Shown: positions 13,417 through 21,148, counted from the first letter of the stretch. The stretch is 24,558 nt of DNA from an uncultured Clostridia bacterium (GCA_937892865.1 CALBJG010000178.1:1-24558); one strand, 5' to 3'. The notes: a model not told the origin generated them from the sequence alone. Made by a program: numbers and translations.

Positions 13417-14130
13417 TTATAAATTTTGAAATACATTGCCGAGTTTATCATGAATAACCAAATTGGCATAGCCGTCATAAGGTGTTTCATCACCATTGAT
13501 TAAAACAAGTCTGTTTCCTCTGTAATAGTTAACCAATCCAGCAGCGGGATACACCGTTAAACTTGTACCGGCAACGATCATCAAATCTGCGTTCTGAATT
13601 GCCAGTATACTCTCCTGCAGGCATAGACCATCCAATGATTCTTCATAAAGTACCACATCCGGTTTGACGATTCCGCCGCAGTGACAAAGAGGAACATCCT
13701 TCGATTTCTTAACAAACTCTGCGCTGTAAAATTCACCGCATTTTGTGCAATAATTTCTTAAAATGCTTCCATGTAGTTCCAAAACCCGCTGATTGCCCGC
13801 CTTTTGGTGCAGACCGTCAATATTTTGTGTAATAACAGCGTGCAATTTACCCTCTGCTTCCCATTTTGCAAGAACCTTGTGGGTAATATTGGGTTCAAAG
13901 CCAAGTGGCATCATTTTTTCACGATAAAATCGATAAAAATACGCAGGGTTTTCTAAGAAGAAACTATGGCTGATGATCTTTTCCGGCGGGTATTCAAATT
14001 TTTGGCGGTATAATCCATCTACGCCACGGAAATCGGGGATTCCTGATTCTGTACTGACGCCAGCACCGCCGAAAAATACGATCTTCTCACTTTCCTGAAC
14101 CCACTGTTTCAGCATTTCCAGATCGTTCAC
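13417..14130 (-). CDS. cobB: NAD-dependent protein deacylase (sirtuin, Sir2 family)
   Basis: Removes acyl groups from protein lysines using NAD+. Visible: GGAGVSTESGIPDFRG (21-36, NAD site), TQNIDGLHQKAG (101-112) with the QNID motif, catalytic H120 in LELHGS, a zinc site C128-x2-C131 and C149-x-C151 (YCTKC, LCHCGG), KPDVVLYEE and AGTSLTVYPAAGL. The second zinc pair is C-x-C instead of the common C-x2-C. I choose GTG 14130, giving 237 residues starting NDLEMLKQWVQES; GGAGG lies 9 bases upstream, inside trmD. The gene thus overlaps the trmD 3' end by 44 bases in another frame. ATG 14115 is a shorter alternative. Last gene of the ylxM-ffh-trmD operon, a place where many Firmicutes carry rplS. 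The cobB name is by family, not function in cobalamin synthesis. Confidence 0.92.
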   Translation of the reverse strand: MNDLEMLKQWVQESEKIVFFGGAGVSTESGIPDFRGVDGLYRQKFEYPPEKIISHSFFLENPAYFYRFYREKMMPLGFEPNITHKVLAKWEAEGKLHAVITQNIDGLHQKAGNQRVLELHGSILRNYCTKCGEFYSAEFVKKSKDVPLCHCGGIVKPDVVLYEESLDGLCLQESILAIQNADLMIVAGTSLTVYPAAGLVNYYRGNRLVLINGDETPYDGYANLVIHDKLGNVFQNL

Positions 14131-14866
14131 GGTCCTCAGCCTCCATCTCTTGCAGAAGTTTCTTATCCTGCTTGCTGGATAAGTCAAGTTTTTCGTACAT
14201 ATCAGGACGCCGCTGGCGTGTTCTGCGCAAGGATTGCTTTCTACGCCACTGGGCAACCTTTTGATGGTTGCCAGAGAGTAAAATCTCCGGCACTTCCCTG
14301 CCGTGCCAAACAGATGGTCTGCTATACTGAGGATATTCCAATAATCCATTAAAATGGCTCTCATCCTCAAAACATTCCGGATCAGCAAGTACACCCGGCA
14401 CCATCCGGCAAACCGCATCTGTTACGGCAAGTGCGGCAATTTCTCCGCCAGTAAGAACGAAATCACCCAATGAGATTTCCTCATCGACACATTCATCTAT
14501 AAATCTTTGGTCAATGCCCTCATAATGACCGCAAACAAGAATCAAATTATCCATTTTACTCAGCCGAATGGCATCAGCCTGCTTAAAAGTGCGTCCGCAG
14601 GGCGACAAATAAACTGTATGGACAGGACCTGCCACCTGATCGCAAACCGCTTCCCAGCATCGGTAAAGAGGGTCCGCCGTCATCACTGCGCCTCTTCCGC
14701 CACCATAGGGATAATCATCCACTTGGTTTTGCTTATTCGCAGTATAATCCCGGATCTGGTGGGTTTCAATCTTGATAAATCCTCGTTCCTGCGCTCTTCC
14801 TAAAATACTTTCAGAAAGCACATCGCCGACCGTTTCCGGGAACAGAGTCAGTATGTCAACTCTCAT
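14087..14866 (-). CDS. trmD: tRNA (guanine-37 N1)-methyltransferase
   Basis: SPOUT-family enzyme (259 aa) methylating G37 of tRNAs reading CNN/CGG-type codons. N-terminal MRVDILTLFPE; then DYPYGGGRGAVM, a conserved loop; YLSPCGRTF, LVCGHYEGIDQR and ISLGDFVLTGGEIAAL form the trefoil-knot SAM site; RPSVWHGREVPEILLSGNH and RRKQSLRRTRQRRPDM build the tRNA-binding C-terminal domain. It starts 11 bases inside the end of rimM and ends 44 bases inside the predicted start of the sirtuin gene; the last 15 or so residues (ERSGNAETVGSGK) look like a nonconserved tail, likely dictated by the overlap. Confidence 0.97.
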   Translation of the reverse strand: MRVDILTLFPETVGDVLSESILGRAQERGFIKIETHQIRDYTANKQNQVDDYPYGGGRGAVMTADPLYRCWEAVCDQVAGPVHTVYLSPCGRTFKQADAIRLSKMDNLILVCGHYEGIDQRFIDECVDEEISLGDFVLTGGEIAALAVTDAVCRMVPGVLADPECFEDESHFNGLLEYPQYSRPSVWHGREVPEILLSGNHQKVAQWRRKQSLRRTRQRRPDMYEKLDLSSKQDKKLLQEMEAEDRERSGNAETVGSGK

Positions 14867-15347
14867 CCGTGCGCATCCCCTCGATAAGTTTTACCTGCAT
14901 AATTTCATTATCCATATCCGTAGATAAAATGAACTGTTTTACCGCAGGGATCATATAGGTATAATCACCTTTGATCACATATACTTTATTGCCCGGATAG
15001 TCAAGCACCTCTGTGATCTGACCGATTTCCAAGCCATCTGCAAATACTTTAACACCTATCAGTTCAGCAGCAAAAATCAAATCCGGTGAAGCATCCTCAC
15101 GATAAACTTCTACCGTCTTTCCTCGAAGCAACTGCGCAGATTCAATTGAGTCCACGTCTTTCAGTTTCAGTAAATTGCAGGTTTTTTGTACTCTGCAAGA
15201 TTCAACTTTATATTCTTTACCTTCAATACGCACGCGTTTAAAATCCAGCAGAAAATCCGGACTGTCGGCCCATGGCAACACTTTCATTTCACCGCGTATA
15301 CCGTGCGTGTTTACAATTTCTCCTGCCTCTAAATACTGGAGTTTCAT
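14856..15347 (-). CDS. rimM: ribosome maturation factor RimM
   Basis: Binds S19 and helps mature the 30S head. The 163-residue protein starts MKLQYLEAGEIVNTHGIRGE, the RimM N-terminal signature (G-x-I-V-x-T-H-G-I-R-G-E), followed by the first beta barrel, and the PRC-type barrel beginning around DLIFAAELIGVKVF with VLDYPGNKVYVI and MIPAVKQFI. ATG 15347 follows AAGGAG by 9 bases; longer in-frame starts precede the ribosome binding site. The end overlaps trmD by 11 bases. A hairpin with a short T run lies between khpA and this gene and may lower its expression relative to rpsP-khpA. Confidence 0.95.
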   Translation of the reverse strand: MKLQYLEAGEIVNTHGIRGEMKVLPWADSPDFLLDFKRVRIEGKEYKVESCRVQKTCNLLKLKDVDSIESAQLLRGKTVEVYREDASPDLIFAAELIGVKVFADGLEIGQITEVLDYPGNKVYVIKGDYTYMIPAVKQFILSTDMDNEIMQVKLIEGMRTDES

Positions 15348-15362
15348 ATATTCATTCTCCTT

Positions 15363-15402
15363 AAAACGAGAAATGCGTGGCGCCAAGCGTCACGCATACT
15401 CG
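15363..15402 (-). terminator. terminator-like hairpin (possible attenuator) between khpA and rimM
   Basis: On the minus strand, right after the khpA stop, CGAG-t-ATGCGTG-a-CGC-ttg-GCG-c-CACGCAT-tt-CTCG is followed by TTTT and then AAGGAG. The stem is long but interrupted and the T run is only four, so partial termination is more likely than full. Confidence 0.55.
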
Positions 15403-15633
15403 TTAATCCACGATTTCTACCGTGACTTTTTCACCATTGCGTTGTGCAACGGTTTTCACGATCGTGCGAATCTCTTTTGCGATTCGACCCTGGCGGCCAA
15501 TGACTTTTCCCATGTCGCCGGGAGCAACACGGAGTTCCAGCACTTTGCCATCTTCATCAGCGGACTCGGTGACCGTAACGGCATCCGGGTCGTCCACGAG
15601 ATTCTTTGCCATATACAGCAAAAGTTCTTTCAT
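15403..15633 (-). CDS. khpA: KH-domain RNA-binding protein KhpA
   Basis: A 76-residue single KH domain protein (YlqC family). The GxxG loop is GKVIGRQGRIAKEI (42-55), preceded by VLELRVAPGDMG and followed by RTIVKTVAQRNGEKVTVEIVD. In related Firmicutes KhpA pairs with KhpB/Jag to bind RNA and influence cell division and elongation. It sits between rpsP and rimM, the conserved place. AAGGAG precedes the start at 15633. Confidence 0.95.
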   Translation of the reverse strand: MKELLLYMAKNLVDDPDAVTVTESADEDGKVLELRVAPGDMGKVIGRQGRIAKEIRTIVKTVAQRNGEKVTVEIVD

Positions 15634-15654
15634 AGTGCAACTCCTTTGGGAATC

Positions 15655-15894
15655 TTACAGCACGCCGGCCTTCTTCAGCAGACCACGAACGGTATCAGTA
15701 GGCTGTGCGCCGTTCTTGATCCAGTTCTGAGCCTTCTCTGCATCAACAGTGATTGCTGCGGGCTCGGTCAGGGGGTTGTAGGTACCGATCTCCTCGATGC
15801 AACGGCCATCACGGGGGCTGCGGGCATCAGCAACAACGATACGGTAGTAAGGAGCCTTCTTTGCGCCCATTCTTCTCAGTCTGATTTTAACCAT
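15655..15894 (-). CDS. rpsP: 30S ribosomal protein S16
   Basis: Starts MVKIRLRRMGAKKAPYYRIV, the S16 signature, continuing with DARSPRDGRCIEEIGTYNPL and a C-terminal TVRGLLKKAGVL, 79 residues, normal for bacterial S16. ATG 15894 follows GGAGGTG by 6 bases; a start 5 codons further upstream would swallow the ribosome binding site. The gap to ffh (67 bases) holds a small palindrome AAGCAA-A-TTGCTT (15935-15947, minus-strand sense) but no promoter I can defend, so rpsP is probably cotranscribed. Confidence 0.97.
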   Translation of the reverse strand: MVKIRLRRMGAKKAPYYRIVVADARSPRDGRCIEEIGTYNPLTEPAAITVDAEKAQNWIKNGAQPTDTVRGLLKKAGVL

Positions 15895-15961
15895 GGTATT
15901 CACCTCCAAAGTAATTTCATTTTTCTATATCGCAAAGCAATTTGCTTACAGCGAACAAATT

Positions 15962-17311
15962 TTAGAAGCCGGGAAAGCCGCCAAAGCCGCCCATTCCACG
16001 CATACGCTTCATCTTTTTACCCATACCGGGACCGGAGAATTGCTTGATCATTGTACGCATCTGGTCGAATGATTTCAGTAGTCTGTTGACATCTTCTACT
16101 TTCAAACCAGCGCCGGCGGCAATCCGTTTCTTTCGGCTTGCACCAATTATTCCGGGATTCTCCCTTTCTTTCGGTGTCATAGAAAGAATGATCGCCTCTG
16201 TATGCGCCATTGCCTTCTCATCCACCTGGATGTTCTTCAAATTACCACCGCCGGGCAGTTGCGCAAGAATATCCTGCATTGAACCCATAGACTTCATCTG
16301 AACCATCTGATCATAGAAATCCTGAAGTGTAAATTTGTTTGACTTCAGTTTCTCTTCCATTTCAGCGGCTTGTTTTGCATCGTATGCCTTTTCCGCTTTC
16401 TCGATCAGAGTCAACACATCGCCCATTCCTAAAATACGGGATGCCATACGATCCGGATGAAATTGTTCGATATCTTCTAATTTTTCACCAATGCCTGCAA
16501 ACTTGATCGGTTTTCCGGTGACCGCCCGAACAGACAATGCTGCGCCGCCTCGCGCGTCACCATCTAACTTACTAAGCATTACAGCATCAATATCCAGCCA
16601 CTCATTAAAACTCTGCGCAGCGTTCACTGCGTCCTGACCGGTCATAGCGTCTACGACCAACATAATTTCATCAGGCTTCACAGCAGCCTTGATATTCTTT
16701 AATTCCTCCATCAACGTTTCGTCGATGTGAAGTCGGCCGGCGGTATCCAAGAACACCATATCATAACCCCGTTGCCGGGCATAAGACAAAGCATTCTTTG
16801 CAATTTGAACCGGATCTGTCTGCCCTTCTTCAAAAACCGGGATACCAAGTTTTTCACCGCAAACCTTCAATTGTTGAATCGCAGCAGGACGATAAATATC
16901 GCAGGCGACTAGCAGAGGGTTCTTACCTTGTCTTTTCATGAGACCGGCAAGTTTAGAGCCATTTGTCGTTTTACCGGCGCCTTGCAAGCCTACAAGCATC
17001 ACAACGGTAGGACCATTAGGATTGGTAGTTATGTGCTTAGCATCACTGCCCATCAAACTTGTAAGTTCTTCATTGACGATCTTAACAATCATTTGTGCAG
17101 GACTAAGGGACTCTAACACATCAGCGCCAACACAGCGCTCCGTAACCGATTTGGTAAAGTCTTTTACAACCTTATAACTGACATCAGCCTCTAAAAGCGC
17201 CATGCGGATCTCACGCATAGCATCTTTTACATCAGATTCTTTTATTCTGCCCTTCCCGCGGAGTTTTTTAAAGGCTGCGGAAATCTTTTCGGTTAAACCT
17301 TCAAACGCCAT
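15962..17311 (-). CDS. ffh: signal recognition particle GTPase Ffh (SRP54)
   Basis: Binds signal sequences of nascent membrane and secreted proteins and, with SRP RNA and FtsY, delivers ribosomes to the translocon. N domain 1-95; G domain with P-loop GLQGAGKTT (108-116), DIYRPAA (138-144), DTAGRL, SKLDGDARGGA; then the methionine-rich M domain ending in a Gly/Met/Phe-rich tail (GMGKKMKRMRGMGGFGGF). 449 residues is the usual length. It starts two bases after the ylxM stop, using an AAGGAG inside the ylxM end. Confidence 0.98.
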   Translation of the reverse strand: MAFEGLTEKISAAFKKLRGKGRIKESDVKDAMREIRMALLEADVSYKVVKDFTKSVTERCVGADVLESLSPAQMIVKIVNEELTSLMGSDAKHITTNPNGPTVVMLVGLQGAGKTTNGSKLAGLMKRQGKNPLLVACDIYRPAAIQQLKVCGEKLGIPVFEEGQTDPVQIAKNALSYARQRGYDMVFLDTAGRLHIDETLMEELKNIKAAVKPDEIMLVVDAMTGQDAVNAAQSFNEWLDIDAVMLSKLDGDARGGAALSVRAVTGKPIKFAGIGEKLEDIEQFHPDRMASRILGMGDVLTLIEKAEKAYDAKQAAEMEEKLKSNKFTLQDFYDQMVQMKSMGSMQDILAQLPGGGNLKNIQVDEKAMAHTEAIILSMTPKERENPGIIGASRKKRIAAGAGLKVEDVNRLLKSFDQMRTMIKQFSGPGMGKKMKRMRGMGGFGGFPGF

Positions 17312-17313
17312 AA

Positions 17314-17658
17314 TTACTCCTTCAGTTCATTGGCAATACATTCGATACGCTTACCAATTTCAACAACATCAAAATCAGGATGTTGGATAAGCCGTGCAGC
17401 ACATTGTAAAAAATCATCAACAGCGCGCCGACAGCGAAGATCTCTGCGAACACATCCTGTCTTCTCTTCCATATTGCGAAGCAACGCTTCCGTACGACTC
17501 AAATTATCAAAAACACCTTGGCGACTAATACCTAATTCTTCACCAATTTCACCCAACGAAAGATCTTGATTATACCGTAACTCAAAGCATTCTCTCTGAC
17601 GATCCGTTAGAAGGTCACCATAATAGTCATATAAAAGAATTAACTCTGTTGCTTCCAT
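17314..17658 (-). CDS. ylxM: YlxM/p13-type helix-turn-helix SRP-associated protein
   Basis: A 114-residue protein with a sigma-70 region 4-like helix-turn-helix: LLTDRQRECFELRYNQDLSL then GEIGEELGISRQGVFDNLSR (about residues 16-55). The family is regularly encoded directly before ffh; the streptococcal member has been reported to stimulate SRP function. Gene order and 2-base spacing to ffh fit. The start at 17658 follows GGAGG. A consensus promoter and a leader with an inverted repeat (TCAAGT-N6-ACTTGA) lie upstream, so this is the first gene of the operon running to the sirtuin. Confidence 0.93.
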   Translation of the reverse strand: MEATELILLYDYYGDLLTDRQRECFELRYNQDLSLGEIGEELGISRQGVFDNLSRTEALLRNMEEKTGCVRRDLRCRRAVDDFLQCAARLIQHPDFDVVEIGKRIECIANELKE

Positions 17659-17673
17659 CAGGTGCCTCCTGTC

Positions 17674-17691
17674 AAGTTATATCACTTGATA
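17674..17691. promoter_or_regulatory. inverted repeat in the ylxM leader
   Basis: On the minus strand TCAAGT-GATATA-ACTTGA, a perfect 6-6-6 repeat between the promoter and the GGAGG of ylxM. Position just after the transcription start suits an operator; it could also be a weak RNA hairpin. Confidence 0.45.
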
Positions 17692-17699
17692 CCTAACGC

Positions 17700-17728
17700 A
17701 TTATAGCACATTAAATTATCAGTGTCAA
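17700..17728 (-). promoter_or_regulatory. consensus sigma-A promoter of the ylxM-ffh operon
   Basis: On the minus strand TTGACA (17728-17723), 17-base spacer, TATAAT (17705-17700), a perfect consensus. Predicted leader about 35 bases. Confidence 0.88.
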
Positions 17729-17780
17729 GTATTTTTCCATTACAGTTATTCAATCTTTTTTCTTTGGTTTTCTGATTGTA

Positions 17781-17809
17781 TTGACAACACAAAAGCTTAA
17801 TGTTATACT
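17781..17809 (+). promoter_or_regulatory. sigma-A promoter of the BspA-like protein gene
   Basis: TTGACA (17781-17786), 17-base spacer, TATACT (17804-17809). Leader of about 77 bases to the ATG at 17893. Divergent from the ylxM promoter about 50 bases away. Confidence 0.82.
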
Positions 17810-17892
17810 ATATTTAAATAAAATGCATAAATATGGGTTGGTACAAAATATCAACTGTCATTGACCTTTTTCGGTGTAATTTTGGAGGTATT

Positions 17893-20800
17893 ATGTTTCG
17901 TATTTTTCGCTCTGTATTTGCATTGATCATCGCTTTTGTGCTGGTGTTCAGTTGTGTACCCGTGGCGCTTGCCGCTAACACCGATCTCACCTATAAAGAG
18001 TATCTTGCCATGACCACTGAAGAGCAACTCGCATTTCGGGAACAATTTGCCTCTTCTTCTGCGTTCAAGCAATGGTACGTTCGCGCTAAAAAGCAATACG
18101 AGGACAGTCAGAGCAAAGTTGTTACCGGCGATGGCAACTCCATCGATCTTGGTGAAATTCTGAATCCTTCTTTAGCCACCGGCGTATGCGGTGATGATCT
18201 TTCCTGGCGTTTAAGCCAAAGCGGCATTTTGACGATTGCCGGCAGTGGAAGCATATATAATTACCCCGGTGCGGACGCGCCTTGGAATCAATATTCGCAG
18301 AGCATAATAAAAGTTGAGTTGCCCTCTGCCCTCACTGCAATCGGCACGAACGCATTCAGCGCATGCAGTGCGATTACTGATGTTTACTATGGCGGCACAG
18401 CATATCAATGGACCGGCGTTACCGTTTCCAGCGGTAACGACAATATCACCAACGGGACAATGCATTATGCGCAAGCTGTTCTTTCTCAGATTTCAGTTCA
18501 TAATTTGCCCACAAAAACCGTATACCAAATCGGCGAAGAATTGGACACCGATGGTCTTGTTATCAGACTGAACTACAATGACGGTTCCTATGATGACATT
18601 ACTGCAGGATTCCAAGTAACTGCTTTGGATTCTTCAACTGTTGGTTCAAAAACTATTACCGTATCCTATTTGAGCAAAACGGCAACGTTCAATGTTTCTG
18701 TTGTTGCATCTCCTTCCGGTATTTCCATCCACACATTACCCACCAAGGTGAATTACTGGGTTGGTGAGAGTTTGGATACCAGCGGCCTCATTTTGAATGT
18801 CAATTACACAGATGGTAGTAATGACACTGTAAACACTGGTTTTACTGTTTCAGATTTTGACTCAACAACACCCGGAACGAAAACTATAACAGTTAACTAT
18901 TTGGGATTCCAGACATCCTTTAATGTGGTCGTTTCTGCAATCACCGTCAATGAGATTTTGGTTTTAACGCCGCCTGCTAAAACTACATACTGGGTCGGCA
19001 GCGAACTGGATCCATCCGGTCTTTCCATCAATGTTCTGTACAGTAACGGCAACAACGATATCATTTTCAGCGGCTTTGAAATTTCCGATTTTGATTCCTC
19101 TGCGGAAGGAACTGTAGAAGTCACTGTCACTTATCAGGGTGCCAGCACTACATTTGAAGTTGTTATTTCAAATGACGGTCGGTGCGGTGATACATTAAGT
19201 TGGAGTATTAACGATGAGGGTGTTCTGGAGATTTCCGGTACCGGAAGAATGTATGATTACCTGCCGGGGTCTGCTCCTTGGTATGGTGAAGAAATTTCCG
19301 AAATTTCTTTAAGCCCTGAAGTCTCTTATCTTGGCAATTACGCTTTCTTTGGTGCTTCCTATATTTATACTTTTACAATTCCAGCAAATATGTCCATTGG
19401 TATCGGCACATTTGCATATTGCGGTAACTTATCCGCCATTGCGGTTGCCGATGACCACCCCCTCTATACAACCGATCAGAACGGTGCTCTTTATAACAAA
19501 ACAAAAACAGCATTGATCCAGGTTCCCGGTGCTTTTAGCGGAAGTTTCACCGTTCCCGTGACGGTATTAACCATCAACGAATCCGCTTTCTACGGTTGTA
19601 GAAAACTAACGGGAGTCGTTTTCACCGGTTCATCCACAGCAACAGGCGGTTTTGTCGATCGGAGTGAAATGAGCAACGATGTTACTGCCCTTCCTGTAGG
19701 TTTTGGTGAAAACAACATTACACAGATCGGCAGTTACGCTTTCAAAGACTGCGTAAAACTTAAATCCATCGATATTCCTTCAAAGGTTACTGTTATCAAT
19801 CAAAGTGTCTTCGAAGGATGCGTCAGTTTAACCGATATTTTCATTCCCAAAAGCGTTATCGCGATCAACGACAATGCTTTTGCCACTTGCAATAATCTGT
19901 CTAAGGTTGTTTATGCCGGAAGGCAGACTGTTTCTGCCTCCAGCAGCACTGTTTCTTGGGAGAAAATCATTATTGGCATTAACAACGACGCACTGAATAA
20001 CGCAACTTTCACATATGCAGGTGAGGTTCGTATTTCCGGTGCAACACTTGCTCTTCACAATAACATTTCAGTTCATTACAAGGTGCCAAAAGAAACTGTT
20101 GAAACTTTTGGATTTTCCGATCTTAAATTGTCATTAAAATTCAATGGTGTTACAACAACACTGACGGAGTATGTAGACAACGGCAGCGAGTATGTATTCT
20201 ATTTTAACAATATCGCGCCGAACCAGATGAACGACACGATTGTATGCACGTTATATGCAACAAAGGATGGCGAAATCTATTGCAGCAATAAACGTGATTA
20301 CAGTGTTGCTACATACTGTTACTCGCAATTAAGCAGATACGCTGACGATACTTATGAAAAGTTCCGCACACTGCTGGTTGATCTTCTCAATTATGGCGCT
20401 TTGTCACAGCAGTACACCGGATACAACGCCACGAATCTGGTCAATGCCAACCTGACAGATGTCCAGAAAGCCTGGGCGACCCAGGCAGATCCGGATCTGT
20501 CCTATACAGATCTTGACCGGGAATATGCGGTAGTAGATGGCGCAACGGCCTCCTGGAGCGGCGCAACACTGGTACTGGAAGATTCCGTTACCATCCGGCT
20601 GAAACTGAAAACCGATTCTGTGGAAGGCCTTACGGTAAAGATCACTGACGGTGTCAGCAACTGGACAGTGGAAGCAACAGACCCGGTAGAGAACGAAGAC
20701 GGTAAATACTATGTCTACTTCAACGGTCTGCACGCAGGTAGGATGCGTGACAAATTATATTTCACCGCTTACCGGGGAGATACCGCTGTCAGCAACACCT

Positions 20801-20928
20801 TGCAATACAGCATCGCTTCCTACGCCTATACCAACCAGAATGCAGATACAGTTGCATATCCCTATCTTGCAGAACTGGTCAAGGCAATGATGAAATACGG
20901 CGATTCTGCCTACAACTATGTGCATTAA
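17893..20928 (+). CDS. large secreted BspA-like / bacterial Ig-like surface protein (1011 aa)
   Basis: Order of parts (approximate residues): signal peptide 1-27 (FRSVFALIIAFVLVFSCVPV, cleavage after ALA); a helical charged region 30-80; a module beginning VCGDDLSWRLSQSGILTIAG (about 97-190); three group-3 bacterial Ig-like (Big_3) domains of about 75-80 residues each, 197-426, recognisable by LPTKTVYQIGEELDTDGL-type starts; a second module CGDTLSWSINDEGVLEISGTG (430-) with BspA-type LRR_5 repeats to about 700 (AFYGCRKLTGVVF, YAFKDCVKLKSIDIPSKV); and two related C-terminal modules of about 150 residues (710-860, 877-1011). There is no LPXTG, SLH or dockerin motif. ATG 17893 follows GGAGG. Probably an adhesin or wall-associated binding protein. 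The last 520 bases have much higher GC. It is followed by the 36-residue peptide gene 13 bases later. Confidence 0.88.
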   Translation: MFRIFRSVFALIIAFVLVFSCVPVALAANTDLTYKEYLAMTTEEQLAFREQFASSSAFKQWYVRAKKQYEDSQSKVVTGDGNSIDLGEILNPSLATGVCGDDLSWRLSQSGILTIAGSGSIYNYPGADAPWNQYSQSIIKVELPSALTAIGTNAFSACSAITDVYYGGTAYQWTGVTVSSGNDNITNGTMHYAQAVLSQISVHNLPTKTVYQIGEELDTDGLVIRLNYNDGSYDDITAGFQVTALDSSTVGSKTITVSYLSKTATFNVSVVASPSGISIHTLPTKVNYWVGESLDTSGLILNVNYTDGSNDTVNTGFTVSDFDSTTPGTKTITVNYLGFQTSFNVVVSAITVNEILVLTPPAKTTYWVGSELDPSGLSINVLYSNGNNDIIFSGFEISDFDSSAEGTVEVTVTYQGASTTFEVVISNDGRCGDTLSWSINDEGVLEISGTGRMYDYLPGSAPWYGEEISEISLSPEVSYLGNYAFFGASYIYTFTIPANMSIGIGTFAYCGNLSAIAVADDHPLYTTDQNGALYNKTKTALIQVPGAFSGSFTVPVTVLTINESAFYGCRKLTGVVFTGSSTATGGFVDRSEMSNDVTALPVGFGENNITQIGSYAFKDCVKLKSIDIPSKVTVINQSVFEGCVSLTDIFIPKSVIAINDNAFATCNNLSKVVYAGRQTVSASSSTVSWEKIIIGINNDALNNATFTYAGEVRISGATLALHNNISVHYKVPKETVETFGFSDLKLSLKFNGVTTTLTEYVDNGSEYVFYFNNIAPNQMNDTIVCTLYATKDGEIYCSNKRDYSVATYCYSQLSRYADDTYEKFRTLLVDLLNYGALSQQYTGYNATNLVNANLTDVQKAWATQADPDLSYTDLDREYAVVDGATASWSGATLVLEDSVTIRLKLKTDSVEGLTVKITDGVSNWTVEATDPVENEDGKYYVYFNGLHAGRMRDKLYFTAYRGDTAVSNTLQYSIASYAYTNQNADTVAYPYLAELVKAMMKYGDSAYNYVH

Positions 20929-20941
20929 GGAGTTGAGCGAA

Positions 20942-21052
20942 ATGGAAAAACACTATACCGCGCCTATTGTTGAAATGACCGAATTTCAGGCAGAAGATAT
21001 TATGACCGCTTCCGGCGGCATTGTCCTTCCCGATGACAACTGGGACGAGTAA
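20942..21052 (+). CDS. 36-residue acidic peptide, copy 2 (possible precursor peptide)
   Basis: Same gene as at 30-140: ATG 20942 behind AAGGAG that overlaps the stop of the 1011-residue protein, so the two are one operon and likely translationally linked. Differences from copy 1 are T9I, T23A and D36E plus silent changes at F15, D32 and D35. YxxP (5-8), AEDIM (17-21), SGG (24-26), the LPDD step and N-W-D-D/E end are unchanged. Three silent against three conservative changes in 36 codons is weak support for protein-level constraint. The Thr two places before the first Gly in copy 1 is Ala here, which weakens a strict lasso-leader reading. No transporter, protease or modifying enzyme is adjacent. 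Confidence 0.75.
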   Translation: MEKHYTAPIVEMTEFQAEDIMTASGGIVLPDDNWDE

Positions 21053-21054
21053 AT

Positions 21055-21148
21055 GAACAAAAGAACTCCGGCGGCATTTGAACTGCCCCAATTTGTGCGG
21101 ACAGCACAAATTGGGGCAGTTCATTTTACCGGGGGGTTCCTTTTTTGA
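21055..21148 (+). terminator. strong terminator after the surface protein-peptide operon
   Basis: Central perfect 19-bp hairpin GAACTGCCCCAATTTGTGC / GCACAAATTGGGGCAGTTC with a GGACA loop (21080-21122). It is enclosed by a weaker outer pairing of AAAAGAACTCC (21059-21069) with GGGGTTCCTTTTTT (about 21133-21146), which supplies the T run. Copy 1 has an unrelated terminator, so the duplication ends at the peptide stop. Confidence 0.8.

Noticed and set aside
13756..14300. Possible CRISPR or tandem repeat content anywhere in the window
   Set aside because: No regularly spaced repeats of 20 bases or more were seen; the only long direct repeat is the peptide cassette at 1-140 and 20913-21052.
14131..14418. 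N-terminal extension of the sirtuin reading frame up to 14418
   Set aside because: The extra 96 residues lie wholly inside trmD in another frame, look unlike any sirtuin N terminus, and are preceded by no ribosome binding site; GTG 14130 gives a family-typical start.
20942..21052. Calling the 36-mer a lasso peptide precursor outright
   Set aside because: No lasso B or C enzymes or transporter are nearby, the -2 Thr is not kept in copy 2, and the putative core of 10-12 residues is too short for a threaded tail; kept as a hypothesis only.
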